64,000 nucleotides of DNA from an uncultured Clostridia bacterium (GCA_947631995.1 CANRNT010000002.1:48460-112459), one strand, 5' to 3'. Shown: positions 18,654-27,909, counted from the stretch's first letter. The notes: generated by a model from the sequence alone, not told the origin. Numbers and translations: made by a program.

Positions 18654-19103
18654 ATGAGATGTCCGTTCTGCGGCTGTGAGGATACAAAGGTGATAGATTC
18701 GCGGCCTAGTGATGAAAAAAAGCGGAGGAGAAGAGAGTGTCCGCAATGTTCTAAACGCTTTACTACATATGAGGTAGTAGAAAAGCCGACGCTTATGGTG
18801 TATAAAAAAGACGGAAGCTTTGAGCCTTTCGATAAAGGCAAGCTTGCAAAGGGCATACAGAACGCTATAAAAAAGCGTCCTATAAGCGTTGAGCAGATGA
18901 ACGAACTGGTAGACGATATCGAGAATACCTACGCAAATGCTATGCAGACCGAGACCACAACGCTGGAGATAGGCGATAAGGTGCTTGCGGGTCTGAAAAA
19001 GCTCGACCATGTCGCTTATGTGAGGTTTGCGTCGGTCTATAAGGATTTCAACGATGTTGACAGCTTTATACATATAATTTCAGAGCTTGGCAAGAACGAG
19101 TGA
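18654..19103 (+). CDS. nrdR: Transcriptional repressor NrdR
   Basis: 149 residues, the standard length. The zinc ribbon has Cys3, Cys6, Cys29 and Cys32 around the RRRREC basic block that contacts DNA. An ATP-cone domain (residues about 49-139) follows, with VYKKDGSFEPFDKGKL. NrdR binds dATP/ATP and represses ribonucleotide reductase genes at paired NrdR boxes. No nrd gene is in the window, so it acts at a distance. The ribosome site is GGGGG, 6 bases before the ATG. It has its own promoter and terminator. Confidence 0.96.
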   Translation: MRCPFCGCEDTKVIDSRPSDEKKRRRRECPQCSKRFTTYEVVEKPTLMVYKKDGSFEPFDKGKLAKGIQNAIKKRPISVEQMNELVDDIENTYANAMQTETTTLEIGDKVLAGLKKLDHVAYVRFASVYKDFNDVDSFIHIISELGKNE

Positions 19104-19136
19104 GCTGACGGGTATGTCTGATCATCATGGTTTTTT

Positions 19137-19165
19137 GGGCGCATTTTATAAATGCGTCCTTTTTT
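19137..19165 (+). terminator. nrdR: Intrinsic terminator after nrdR
   Basis: A 10-bp stem GGGCGCATTT/AAATGCGTCC with a 3-base loop (TAT) and a six-T tail; the -35 of the next promoter begins two bases later. Confidence 0.92.
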
Positions 19166-19166
19166 A

Positions 19167-19195
19167 TTGCAATTCGGAAAATAATGTGTTATAAT
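19167..19195 (+). promoter_or_regulatory. SigA promoter of the ftsX-ychF-ABC operon
   Basis: TTGCAA (19167-19172), 17-base spacer, TATAAT (19190-19195) with extended -10 TGT. All genes from 19265 to 25684 are on this strand with gaps of 30 bases or less, so this promoter could serve six genes. Confidence 0.8.
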
Positions 19196-19264
19196 ATAAA
19201 CTGGGTATGTATGCAGATATATACCGTGCGAAAAAAGAAAAGACAGAAACATTGGGGAGAGAGT

Positions 19265-19990
19265 ATGAAACATAATTTTACGGTTTTTCAGAAGATAATG
19301 ACGGTCTTGTTTATAGCGCTGGAGATCGCTGTCGCGGTATGCGACATTTATAAGCTGGTCTCAGCCGGACAGGACAGCGGCGGAAAGTATTATTACGCCG
19401 TGAATTTGGCGCTGTGCGTACTGCTGCTGGCGGTATTCCTTGTGCTTATTTTTGATCCGAAGATATGCGTCAGCGAGGACGATACGGATAAGCCCGAACA
19501 GCTTTATCCGCTGATATCGGCTTCGAGAACGTATATGTGCTTTATAGCGGTGGATATCGCGGCGATATTTGCGTTCGTGATGTTTTTCTCAAAGTATTTT
19601 AAACACCCCGCGCTGATAATTGTCATTGGCGGAGTGCTGATATTCATAGCGGGCGCGGTGAAGTACATAATAGATTCGCGTAAGATAGGCTTTGCCGATC
19701 CCGATGAAGAGGAAAAGGAAAATGCTGCGCCTAAAGCGGCAGAAGCTGAAGCTGATAAGGCAGAAGAAACCGCGGAAGAAACCGAGCAGACTGCCGAAGC
19801 GACAGAGGAAACCGCGGAAGAAACCGAGGAAATCGAAGAAGTGTCAGAGGAAACCGCGGAGGAAACCGTGGAGACCGAAGAAGCGGCAGAGGAAGTTACG
19901 GAAGAAGCCGAGGAGACCGAAGAAGCGTCAGAGGAAACGGCGGAAGAAATGGATACAAAGCAGGAAGAAGAGCCTGTCAGCGAGACGTAA
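19265..19990 (+). CDS. Four-helix membrane protein with long acidic repeat tail
   Basis: 241 residues from the ATG at 19265 (GGGGAGAG site upstream); the longer upstream reading runs into the terminator and promoter. Four membrane helices fill about residues 5-140. The C-terminal 90 residues are almost all Glu, Ala and Thr in loose repeats of EETAEE and EETEE. The repeat is visible in DNA as gaa/acc/gcg units and may vary in length between strains. No domain was recognised. As first gene of the operon with the FtsX-type permease it could be a partner of that transporter, but nothing shows this directly. Confidence 0.7.
   Translation: MKHNFTVFQKIMTVLFIALEIAVAVCDIYKLVSAGQDSGGKYYYAVNLALCVLLLAVFLVLIFDPKICVSEDDTDKPEQLYPLISASRTYMCFIAVDIAAIFAFVMFFSKYFKHPALIIVIGGVLIFIAGAVKYIIDSRKIGFADPDEEEKENAAPKAAEAEADKAEETAEETEQTAEATEETAEETEEIEEVSEETAEETVETEEAAEEVTEEAEETEEASEETAEEMDTKQEEEPVSET
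19740..19960 (+). repeat. Imperfect Glu-Ala-Thr coding repeat
   Basis: Degenerate repeats of roughly 15-30 bases (for example gaggaaaccgcggaagaaac) encode the acidic tail of the preceding membrane protein. Slippage or recombination here would keep the frame if units of three are gained or lost. Confidence 0.7.
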
Positions 19991-20010
19991 AACGGCTGAC
20001 GGCGGATCGG

Positions 20011-22836
20011 GTGAGAGAATTGTCGGCAAAAAGGAAAAGAAGATCTGCGCGGTCTGCTTACGGGAAGGATATTTTCCGTGAGATAAAAAGATCGCTGGGC
20101 AGATTTATGTCAATATTTCTGATAGTCGCGCTGGGCACGGGCTTCTTTGCGGGCATAAAATCGACCATGCCCGACATGAAGGAGTCGGCGGCAGAGTTTT
20201 TTAAGGAAAACTGCCTTATGGACTTAAAGCTGGTGTCTAACGTTGGTTTTAAGTACAGCGACCTGCAGGCTGTCGAAGGGCTTGAGGGCGTAAAGGGCGT
20301 GTCGGCAGGATATTCCTGCGACGTTTATTATAATTATGACGGTCAGAATCAGGCGGTAAAGGTAATGTCCTATGATACTGATTCTGACAGCGGCAGCAAT
20401 GACTATCTTAACAGACCGATACTCATAGAGGGCAGACTGCCCGAAAACAGCGGCGAATGTGTCGTTGAAAACACGATGAAAACGCCTGATTCATACAAGA
20501 TAGGCGAACAGTTGACGCTCTCTTCTCCGTACAGTGATACCGATATATCGGAGTATTTCACGCACGATACTTTTACGGTGGTGGGTATAGTCGCATCACC
20601 GCTTTATATAGGCTATGAGAGAGATGCAACAACGATAGGCAGCGGCAGCATAAACAGCTTTATACTTATCCCCGAGGACGATTTTTCGATGAGCTACTAT
20701 ACCGAGCTGTATGTTGCGTTTGACGGAACGGACGAGCTGGGACCGTTCTCCGATGAGTATACCGACGCTGTCGAAGAAAAGAAAAAGCCGATAGTTGAGG
20801 CTTTTAAAAGCTCTATTGACGAGCGTATGAGCGATACGCGTAAGGACGCGGAAGAACAGCTCGACTCCGCCGAAAGCAGGATATCGGAGCTGGAGAGCAT
20901 ACTTGCTATGGACGACGCGGAGCTTGCTCGGTATACAGAAGCGCTGTCAGAGGAGACAGAGCAGCTCAGAGCAAAGCTGGAAAACAGTTCGGACGCGCTG
21001 TCGGCGGCTGCGCTCACGCAAAAGGAGAGAAAGCTGCGTACACTTCAAGGGCTTATTATGGCAAGGCAGGCAGGCGACAGCTCCGCTGATGAACAGCTCG
21101 CAGGAGAGATAGCCGCCGCAAAGGAAAGTACGGAAGAAATAAAAGCGCAGCTTGAACAGATACCTGAGACCAAGATATACGAGTTCACGAGATTTTCCAG
21201 CAACGATTACGCTTCGTTCGCAGGCGATAGTGAAAAGATAGACGCTATCGCAAAGGTGTTCCCCGTGTTCTTCGTGTTCATAGCGGCGCTGGTGTGCCTT
21301 ACCACCATGACCAGAATGGTGGACGAAAAGCGCATAGAGATAGGAACATATAAGGCTCTGGGATATTCGTCGTTCAGGATAGTAATGAAGTATCTTATAT
21401 ACGCCATTGTGCCGACGGTCACGGGAACGTTGATAGGAACTGCGATAGGCTTCAGAGTTTTTCCGTATATCATCTATAACAGCTATAAGATACTTTACAA
21501 TATCCCGTCGATAGATACTCCGTTCCGTGTGGATCTGGCTTTCTGGTGCGCGGTAGTTGCGCTGATATCCGTCAGCGTTACGGTCATAGCCTCCTGCTAT
21601 GCGGCGCTGTCGGCGCGTCCCGCGCAGCTTATGAGACCGAAAGCTCCTGCGGCAGGCAAGAGGGTATTTCTTGAGAAGATAACGCCGCTGTGGAAGCGTC
21701 TGGGATTTCTTACTAAAGTAACGCTGCGAAATCTGCTTCGCTATAAAAAGAGGTTCGCTATGACGCTTATCGGTGTTGCCGGCTGTACCGCTCTGATAAT
21801 GACCGCGTTTGGCATAAAGCACAGCATAAGCGAGATAGTCGATCTCCAGTTTGAGAGCATTTTGCAGTACGACGCTGTGACGGTACTCAACAGGGACAGC
21901 GAGGATATCGACCGCAATGTCGACCCGCTTCTCGATGAAGACCCCGATGTGGACAGTCACCTGCGGATAAGCGAGACCGACTGTACCGTCAAAGCCAACG
22001 GGCTTTCTTACGGCGCGAGCCTTATCGTTCCCGAAAATGCCGATGTCATTGACGACTTTATAAGGATCAGCGACTGCGAAACGGGAGAGAATATATCCCT
22101 CGGCGACGGCGAGATAGTTATAACGGAGAAAATAACACAGCTTCTTGGCGTGTCGGTCGGCGATGAGATAGAGCTGGAGATCACCGACAAAAAGACGGTC
22201 AAGCTGAAAATAAGCAGTATAGCCGAAAACTATGCTATGCACTATATCTATATTTCTCCGCAGACATACGAGGATATCTACGGCGAGCAGGCGCAGTACA
22301 ATCAGGCGTATATAAAGCTCGCGGAGAACGCTGATACAACGTCGTTTTCGGAGCGGCTCATAGCGCAGGACGAGTTTTTGGGAATAGTGTTTATGGACGA
22401 CAAGGCGGAGAGCTTTTTCTCGTCGATAGACAGCCTTAACGCGATAGTCTGGCTGCTGATAATATGCGCCGCGCTTCTGGCGTTCATAGTGCTTTACGAC
22501 CTTGCAAATATAAACATAACCGAAAGAGTAAGAGAAATAGCAACTCTTAAAGTATTGGGATTTTACGACGGGGAAACATCGGCCTATATCTACCGTGAGA
22601 ATATATATACTACGGTGATAGGCATAATCCTCGGCTGGGCGCTGGGACTTGTTCTGCACAGGTTCGTCGTGCTTACAGCGGAAGTAGACCTTGTTATGTT
22701 CGCAAGGGAAATGGTGTGGTACGGATACATTCTCTCGGCTCTGCTGACTGCGGTATTTGCCGTTATGGTGAATGTGGTACTGCATTTCAAGCTCAAAAAG
22801 ATAGATATGGTTGAGTCACTCAAATCTATAGAATAA
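20011..22836 (+). CDS. Large FtsX/MacB-type ABC transporter permease
   Basis: 941 residues. After a basic N-terminus the block DIFREIKRSLGRFMSIFLIVALGTGFFAGI marks the large two-FtsX-domain permeases of Firmicutes. Layout: helix 1 (about 30-50), an extracytoplasmic domain with a coiled-coil segment (about 265-385), three helices, a second half starting near residue 575 with another helix and outside domain, and three final helices. Such permeases work with a MacB/LolD-type ATPase; the only candidate is the ATPase four genes downstream (24983-25684). Substrate unknown; relatives act on peptides, lipids or the wall. The start is GTG at 20011 or TTG at 20020, both with weak ribosome sites. Confidence 0.88.
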   Translation: MRELSAKRKRRSARSAYGKDIFREIKRSLGRFMSIFLIVALGTGFFAGIKSTMPDMKESAAEFFKENCLMDLKLVSNVGFKYSDLQAVEGLEGVKGVSAGYSCDVYYNYDGQNQAVKVMSYDTDSDSGSNDYLNRPILIEGRLPENSGECVVENTMKTPDSYKIGEQLTLSSPYSDTDISEYFTHDTFTVVGIVASPLYIGYERDATTIGSGSINSFILIPEDDFSMSYYTELYVAFDGTDELGPFSDEYTDAVEEKKKPIVEAFKSSIDERMSDTRKDAEEQLDSAESRISELESILAMDDAELARYTEALSEETEQLRAKLENSSDALSAAALTQKERKLRTLQGLIMARQAGDSSADEQLAGEIAAAKESTEEIKAQLEQIPETKIYEFTRFSSNDYASFAGDSEKIDAIAKVFPVFFVFIAALVCLTTMTRMVDEKRIEIGTYKALGYSSFRIVMKYLIYAIVPTVTGTLIGTAIGFRVFPYIIYNSYKILYNIPSIDTPFRVDLAFWCAVVALISVSVTVIASCYAALSARPAQLMRPKAPAAGKRVFLEKITPLWKRLGFLTKVTLRNLLRYKKRFAMTLIGVAGCTALIMTAFGIKHSISEIVDLQFESILQYDAVTVLNRDSEDIDRNVDPLLDEDPDVDSHLRISETDCTVKANGLSYGASLIVPENADVIDDFIRISDCETGENISLGDGEIVITEKITQLLGVSVGDEIELEITDKKTVKLKISSIAENYAMHYIYISPQTYEDIYGEQAQYNQAYIKLAENADTTSFSERLIAQDEFLGIVFMDDKAESFFSSIDSLNAIVWLLIICAALLAFIVLYDLANINITERVREIATLKVLGFYDGETSAYIYRENIYTTVIGIILGWALGLVLHRFVVLTAEVDLVMFAREMVWYGYILSALLTAVFAVMVNVVLHFKLKKIDMVESLKSIE

Positions 22837-22856
22837 ATTTTAACGGAGGTATAATT

Positions 22857-23123
22857 ATGGAAAAATGTAACTGCAGCAACTGCAATTGCAGCGAGGAGAA
22901 AAACTATGTGTCGGACGCTCTGACTCTGATACTCACGTTCTTGGTGGGTGTGCTGACGGGTCTGCTCATCTATATGGGTCTGCGTAAAGAAGATGAGCTG
23001 CCGGACGGCCCTGACGACGAGGAAGTGTATGACGATCTCTGGGATCTTCAGGAAGCCGACGAGGGCCTTACACAGACCAATATGGAGGACGTCGAGAACG
23101 AAACGAATTCCTACTCGTTTTAA
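22857..23123 (+). CDS. Small membrane protein with N-terminal cysteine cluster
   Basis: 88 residues. The N-terminus carries four cysteines (4, 6, 9, 11) in the pattern CNCSNCNC, then one membrane helix (about 21-42), then a strongly acidic tail. CGGAGGT lies 6 bases before the ATG, so translation should be efficient. I do not recognise a family. If the N-terminus is cytosolic, the cysteines could bind a metal or take part in redox sensing; this is inference. It sits between the permease and ychF in one operon. Confidence 0.72.
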   Translation: MEKCNCSNCNCSEEKNYVSDALTLILTFLVGVLTGLLIYMGLRKEDELPDGPDDEEVYDDLWDLQEADEGLTQTNMEDVENETNSYSF

Positions 23124-23152
23124 AATTCTGAAAGGAGATCAGGTAATATATT

Positions 23153-24247
23153 ATGAAATTAGGTATGGTCGGTCTGCCGAATGTCGGCAAAAGCACGCTG
23201 TTCAACGCGCTTACTAATGCAGGAGCCGAATCGGCGAATTATCCGTTTTGTACGATAGAAAAAAACGTCGGTATAGTGTCCGTTCCCGATGTAAGACTGG
23301 ACAAGCTGGCGCAGATGTACAGCCCCGAAAAGTTCACGCCCGCAACGCTTGAATTTGTTGATATCGCAGGACTTGTAAAGGGAGCTTCAAAAGGCGAGGG
23401 ACTTGGAAACAAGTTCCTTGCCGATATAAGGGAAGTTGACGCCATTGTGCACGTTGTCCGCTGCTTTGAGGACGTGAACATAATACACGTTGACGGCAGC
23501 ATTGACCCCAAAAGAGATATCGAGACCATTGACTTGGAGCTTATACTATCCGATCTGGAAATGGTCGAAAGACGTATCGACAGGACTAAAAAGCTTATAA
23601 AGGGCGACAAAAAATATCAGGCTGAGCTTGAAATGCTCGAGGCGCTGAAGGAGCACCTTGAAAGCGGCAAGTCGGCTCGCTCTTTCCCGTTTGACGAGGA
23701 GGGTCTGGAGGCTATAAAAACTACGCCGCTGCTCTCGCAAAAGCCCGTTATATATGCCGCCAACCTCTCGGAGGAGGATTTCACGGGGGATATAAACAAC
23801 AGCGCGCATTACAATACCGTCTGCGAGATAGCAAAAGCGGAGGGTTCGGTAGTACTGCCTATTTGTGCGCAGATAGAAGCCGAGATATCCGATATGAGCG
23901 ATGAGGACAAGGCTATGTTCCTCAGCGACTTGGGCCTTGAAGAGTCGGGTCTCAACAGAATTATACAGGTCGGCTATGACCTGCTCGGACTTATGTCGTT
24001 TCTTACGGCAGGTCCGCAGGAGGTGAGAGCGTGGACAATACGCAAGGGCACGAAAGCTCCGCAGGCGGCAGGCAAGATACACACCGACTTTGAAAAAGGC
24101 TTCATACGCGCCGAAGTGGTGAATTTTGACGACCTCGTAAGCTGCGGTTCTATGGCGGCGGCAAAGGAAAAAGGTCTTGTGCGCTCGGAGGGAAAAGAGT
24201 ATGTTATGCAGGACGGCGATGTAGTTCTGTTCCGCTTTAACGTATAA
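23153..24247 (+). CDS. ychF: Redox-regulated ATPase/GTPase YchF (Obg family)
   Basis: 364 residues, standard length. Walker A GLPNVGKST (residues 7-15), DIAGLVKGASKGEGLGNKFL for switch II, and an NLSE-type motif in place of NKxD, which gives YchF its preference for ATP. A helical insert and a C-terminal TGS domain follow. YchF binds ribosomes and affects translation and oxidative-stress responses. Housekeeping genes are not usually placed within an ABC transporter operon, which is notable here. Confidence 0.96.
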   Translation: MKLGMVGLPNVGKSTLFNALTNAGAESANYPFCTIEKNVGIVSVPDVRLDKLAQMYSPEKFTPATLEFVDIAGLVKGASKGEGLGNKFLADIREVDAIVHVVRCFEDVNIIHVDGSIDPKRDIETIDLELILSDLEMVERRIDRTKKLIKGDKKYQAELEMLEALKEHLESGKSARSFPFDEEGLEAIKTTPLLSQKPVIYAANLSEEDFTGDINNSAHYNTVCEIAKAEGSVVLPICAQIEAEISDMSDEDKAMFLSDLGLEESGLNRIIQVGYDLLGLMSFLTAGPQEVRAWTIRKGTKAPQAAGKIHTDFEKGFIRAEVVNFDDLVSCGSMAAAKEKGLVRSEGKEYVMQDGDVVLFRFNV

Positions 24248-24257
24248 GGAGGACAAA

Positions 24258-24986
24258 ATGGCTTCATACAAAGAGCTCGACGCTAACAAAGTACCGCGCT
24301 ATCTGGGAATAGCATTCACGGGTATAGGCGCGATAATGCTGATAGTATTCATAGGCATGGCGATACGCATGTTTGCGGTGACGAGCAGCTATGAAAAAAT
24401 CAACTCTACCATATACGACATAACATATACCAAAAATAACGACGGTGAGTCGCAAAAGAGAGTCACCGTTGAATACAGATTAGGCGGGGAGATGTATCAG
24501 CAGGTTTTGCCAAGCACCGACAGCTCGATGAGAGTAGGGCAGACCGTTGCCATATATGTTGACCCCGACGACCCCAAAAGCATAGAGACCGTGGAGTTCT
24601 TTGTGGTGATGATGGCGATATTCGGCGGCATGGGCGCGGTATTCGGCACGATAGGAATTATATTCTTGATAAAATGCAAAGACTACCGCAAACAGCTGAT
24701 AGACGGGGGCAGGGGCGAGCCCGTGTATGCAACAATTACATATGCAGGAGAAGCAAACGTCGAGGTAAACGGCCGTAAAGCATACCATGTAAAAGCAAAC
24801 TGGACGGACGAGCTCGGCGCGGAGCATGAGCTAAAATCGCGGCTCACGTTTACCGACCCGAATTTGTATATTGCAGAGGGAGACGAGATACAGGTGTATA
24901 TAGACCCCAAAAATTACAAGCATTATCATGTTTGTCTGGAAGAGCTTGAAGAAAAGTTTGTACAAGAGGCAGGAGATGAGCCGTGA
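24258..24986 (+). CDS. DUF3592 membrane protein
   Basis: 242 residues with two membrane helices (about 14-37 and 113-138). Between and after them are two copies of a beta-rich unit, each ending in a VGQTVAIYVDPDDPK / EGDEIQVYIDPKN motif, which is the DUF3592 signature. Function unknown; such proteins are often annotated only by this domain. Its stop overlaps the GTG start of the ABC ATPase by 4 bases, which suggests coupled translation. Confidence 0.8.
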   Translation: MASYKELDANKVPRYLGIAFTGIGAIMLIVFIGMAIRMFAVTSSYEKINSTIYDITYTKNNDGESQKRVTVEYRLGGEMYQQVLPSTDSSMRVGQTVAIYVDPDDPKSIETVEFFVVMMAIFGGMGAVFGTIGIIFLIKCKDYRKQLIDGGRGEPVYATITYAGEANVEVNGRKAYHVKANWTDELGAEHELKSRLTFTDPNLYIAEGDEIQVYIDPKNYKHYHVCLEELEEKFVQEAGDEP

Positions 24987-25684
24987 GTTTTGTAAGCTTT
25001 AAGGACGTTTATAAACGTTATCAAATGGGAGAAGTTACCATAACAGCGTCGGACGGGGTAACGTTCGACATAGAAAAAGGCGAGTTTGCCGTGATAGTAG
25101 GGGCGAGCGGAGCGGGAAAGACTACCGTTCTGAATATGCTGGGCGGCATGGATACCTGCGACGAGGGCAGCATAACGGTAGACGGGCAGGATATAGCGCG
25201 CTTCAATAACAAGCAGCTCACCGCGTACCGAAGATACGATATAGGCTTCGTTTTCCAGTTTTACAATCTGGTAAACAACCTGACCGCGCTTGAAAACGTC
25301 GAGCTGGCTTCGCAGATAAGCAGGGACTATATCCCAGCCGACGAAATGCTCAAAAAAGTAGGACTGGAGGAGCGAATGAACAACTTTCCCTCGCAGCTCT
25401 CGGGAGGGGAGCAGCAGAGGGTGTCGATAGCCAGAGCGCTCGCGAAAAAGCCGAAGCTTCTGCTGTGCGACGAGCCTACGGGCGCGCTTGACTACAACAC
25501 AGGCAAGAACATTCTGAAGCTTTTGCAGGACACCTGCCGCGAGGATGGTATGACCGTTATAGTTATAACGCATAACCTCGCTATCGCACCTATGGCGGAC
25601 AGGGTGATACGGCTGAAAAACAGCAGGATAGAGAGTGTAAGCATAAACGAAAAACCCAAAGACGTTTCAACCATAGAGTGGTAA
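24983..25684 (+). CDS. ABC transporter ATP-binding protein (MacB/LolD type)
   Basis: 233 residues. Walker [10 protein letters not shown] (40-48), signature LSGGEQQ (139-145), Walker [10 protein letters not shown] with catalytic Glu164, and an H-loop VITHN. This is the type I expect to drive FtsX-like permeases, which normally lie directly next to the ATPase. Here the nearest permease (20011-22836) is separated by three genes. The GTG start lies within the DUF3592 stop. No terminator was found in the 200 bases that follow. Confidence 0.92.
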   Translation: MSFVSFKDVYKRYQMGEVTITASDGVTFDIEKGEFAVIVGASGAGKTTVLNMLGGMDTCDEGSITVDGQDIARFNNKQLTAYRRYDIGFVFQFYNLVNNLTALENVELASQISRDYIPADEMLKKVGLEERMNNFPSQLSGGEQQRVSIARALAKKPKLLLCDEPTGALDYNTGKNILKLLQDTCREDGMTVIVITHNLAIAPMADRVIRLKNSRIESVSINEKPKDVSTIEW

Positions 25685-25822
25685 GGCTTGCATTTTGAAA
25701 AACGGACGGTATCGCATAAAGTGACGTATTTTTTATACAGAATGGGTAATTATAGGCAATAGTGTTAAAAACTCGGGTGCAAATATTCACGAAATGATTA
25801 TACTTTCGACAAAAAAATATGT

Positions 25823-25828
25823 TATAAT
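25823..25828 (+). promoter_or_regulatory. Extended -10 promoter of the histidine kinase gene
   Basis: TGTTATAAT (extended -10) lies about 60 bases before the ATG at 25889. No good -35 was seen. The stretch 25685-25888 holds nothing else recognised. Confidence 0.5.
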
Positions 25829-25888
25829 AGAAATTGCAAGAGAAAACGACACGGCTTTTCAAAAAAGGGCGGAGCAGGTGAAGTAAAA

Positions 25889-26974
25889 ATGATCGATCAG
25901 AGAATAGATGAAATACGCAGACTTTACGGCGATGAAACAAAGTTCATCGTTGCCGACAGCGAGCTGAATATACTGTACTCGTCGTGCCCGAACATATTTA
26001 CAGAGCTTGATAAAAGTATGTTCAGCAAGACTTCTTGGGAGCCGCGCGATACGCCAGATTTTCCGATAACAGAAAAACGCGTGCTGACCTTGCAGGACAA
26101 CGGCGTAAAGTACGTTGCAACGGTGCGGCCGATAGAGGACGAGGGCGAGAGCTACTACTGTATCGAAATACTTGACAGCCGCGATGTTACACAGCTTTTG
26201 CACTATTCGCCTGCGGGAATGGCTGAGATGTATATGTTTTCGAGACTGCGCGAGGCGACGCACAACGTAAACTCTGGCATACAGCTGACGACCGAAGCAT
26301 TTTTCAGGGCAGGGATATATAACAAAAGCGGCGAGGAGTGCTTCAACAGGGGCTGCGATATGATAATGTCCGCGATCATAAATAAGGACGAGTATCTGCA
26401 TTATCTCAGGAACGACCTCAGACCCGTGTGCGTTGACCTGTCAAAATATACGGAGAGCCTTTGCAATTACTGTATAGCAAGGCTTGCTTATACTGCAAGG
26501 AAGATAGATATAACGTATGATATAGAAAAAGGCTGTCACGCCGTTTGCGACCCCGACAGATATTGCAGCGCGATAATGAACCTGTTTGTAAACGCCGTTA
26601 AGTACAACATATCCGAAACGAGGGAAATACACCTTTCGATGAAAAAGGCAGGCAAAGAGGTGCATATAACGGTGAGCGACAACGGCGTCGGAATGTCGCT
26701 GGAGGAGATAGAAAAAGCGTTCGTGCCTTATGCGCTTTGCGATATTGCCCAGAGCGGTATGGGGCTCGGCTTGCCGCTGATATATGAATTCGGGCGGACG
26801 TTTGGCGGCAGCGCTGCCATACTTTCAAAGCTCGACAGCGGCACGTCAGTATCGGTAAGGATAGAGGCGGCAGGCGATGAAGAAAAGGTAAGCTGCACCG
26901 AACACAGCTATCTGAACGGCAGGTTCTCATTGACAGACCTTTATATCGGACAAATGAAAGAAGCCGCATTATGA
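25889..26974 (+). CDS. Orphan cytosolic sensor histidine kinase
   Basis: 361 residues without membrane helices. The C-terminal part is a HATPase_c domain: N-box NLFVNAVKYN, G1 DNGVGM, and G2 GMGLGLPLIYEFG. The N-terminal 110 residues resemble a PAS-like sensor (FIVADSELNILYSS). The likely phospho-acceptor is the His in REATHNVNSGIQ, a diverged H-box without the usual proline. No response regulator is adjacent, so it is an orphan. A GGCGGAGCAGG stretch serves as ribosome site. Confidence 0.78.
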   Translation: MIDQRIDEIRRLYGDETKFIVADSELNILYSSCPNIFTELDKSMFSKTSWEPRDTPDFPITEKRVLTLQDNGVKYVATVRPIEDEGESYYCIEILDSRDVTQLLHYSPAGMAEMYMFSRLREATHNVNSGIQLTTEAFFRAGIYNKSGEECFNRGCDMIMSAIINKDEYLHYLRNDLRPVCVDLSKYTESLCNYCIARLAYTARKIDITYDIEKGCHAVCDPDRYCSAIMNLFVNAVKYNISETREIHLSMKKAGKEVHITVSDNGVGMSLEEIEKAFVPYALCDIAQSGMGLGLPLIYEFGRTFGGSAAILSKLDSGTSVSVRIEAAGDEEKVSCTEHSYLNGRFSLTDLYIGQMKEAAL

Positions 26975-27003
26975 CGGGAGGATCTCCGCCGTGCGGCTTT
27001 TTT
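26962..27003 (+). terminator. Terminator overlapping the kinase stop codon
   Basis: AGCCGCA pairs with TGCGGCT around a long loop; the tail is TTTTTT. The stop codon (26972-26974) lies in the loop. Confidence 0.7.
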
Positions 27004-27027
27004 ATGCGCATTTATGCGCTTATGACA

Positions 27028-27061
27028 GCAAAAAAATGACCGCCCAAGCGAGCGGTCATTT
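27028..27061 (-). terminator. Terminator of secreted protein gene 1
   Basis: Perfect 10-bp stem AAATGACCGC/GCGGTCATTT; on the minus strand it is followed by a T-run. Confidence 0.85.
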
Positions 27062-27076
27062 TAAATTTAGTGGATA

Positions 27077-27748
27077 TTACTTGCTCTTCTTTGTAGCAAC
27101 TACAGCTACGCCTGCGAGTGCGAGACCTGCAAGTGCAAGACCTGCGGAAGCGCCTGTCGGCTTGTTGCTGTTGTCTTTCTTATCGCCAGCGCCGCCAGCA
27201 GCACCGCCAGCTGCGCCGCCAGCAGCAAGCTCTTTGCCTTCCTTGTCAAGGAGCTTGAGACCGGATATTGTAACAGTACCCTGCTTAGTAGGTGTTTTGG
27301 TCTCATCTTTTACAGGATCTATCCAGTATATCTGTACCTGAAGAGACTCAATGTCAGAAACTTCGCCCTCAATAGCCCATTCAACTACATGAGAGTCTGT
27401 ATCTTTGCACTCCCATTTACAAGTATCAGTCCAATTTCCTCCGACATTTCCGCCTATACAACCATTAGCATTAGCAGAATCGACCTGTATAGTTACCTGC
27501 ATTTTAGCTATGCTCTTAGCGTCGATCTTGCTTGTGTCAACACCAAAATCCTTAAGGAAAAAGCAAGCTGTACCATAAGTCTTGTTAATATGCGGGTCGC
27601 TTGGATCGGGTTTACCGAAATCGGAACCTGCTGCGTTTATATCTGGGTTACTTTTGATAGTAACAGTATTAGCAGCAGAAGCTGAGATAACGGACGTTGC
27701 AGCAATGGCGCAAGCTGCCAAAGCTGCGAAAATTCTTCTCAATTTCAT
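27077..27748 (-). CDS. Secreted surface protein, paralog 1, with C-terminal anchor-like helix
   Basis: 223 residues from the ATG at 27748 (GGAGGA upstream). A signal peptide ends in ASA (cut after residue 25). The mature part is a beta-sandwich-like domain of about 140 residues, resembling DUF5620-type or carbohydrate-binding modules of ruminococci, ending in GTVTISGLKLLDKEGKEL. A Gly-Ala linker and a C-terminal LALAGLALAGVAVVATKKSK helix with basic tail follow. The end looks like a sortase-type sorting signal, but the motif before it reads KPTGAS instead of LPxTG. Signal peptide and C-terminus are nearly identical to the neighbour at 28053, while the domain is diverged. Confidence 0.75.
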   Translation of the reverse strand: MKLRRIFAALAACAIAATSVISASAANTVTIKSNPDINAAGSDFGKPDPSDPHINKTYGTACFFLKDFGVDTSKIDAKSIAKMQVTIQVDSANANGCIGGNVGGNWTDTCKWECKDTDSHVVEWAIEGEVSDIESLQVQIYWIDPVKDETKTPTKQGTVTISGLKLLDKEGKELAAGGAAGGAAGGAGDKKDNSNKPTGASAGLALAGLALAGVAVVATKKSK

Positions 27749-27829
27749 TGTACTTTCCTCCAAATTCCAAATAATATAAGATCGTATAGCGTTCGGCAGC
27801 GGTCAGTCCGCGCCGTATCACTAATTTAA

Positions 27830-27857
27830 TTTTACCTTGTTTTTCAATCTTTGTCAA
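27830..27857 (-). promoter_or_regulatory. Promoter of secreted protein gene 1
   Basis: On the minus strand: TTGACA (27852-27857), 16-base spacer, TAAAAT (27830-27835). The 304 bases between the two paralogs hold this promoter, the shared upstream motif and the terminator of paralog 2. Confidence 0.8.
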
Positions 27858-27909
27858 CCTGTTTTCAGGTTTTCGGGTGACGAAAATATGAGCTTGGTTT
27901 TAGGCGAAT

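Noticed and set aside
19740..19960. Acidic repeat tail as a separate coding frame (+3 frame, Lys/Arg-rich)
   Set aside because: The alternative frame is only a shifted reading of the Glu/Ala/Thr repeat and has no start site of its own.
20947..22785. 612-codon open frame antisense to the FtsX-type permease, and a similar 570-codon frame at 39555-41267 antisense to dynamin 1
   Set aside because: They lie fully opposite well-supported genes, have Arg/Tyr/His/Leu-rich composition without domains and lack ribosome sites; they arise from the codon bias of the sense genes.
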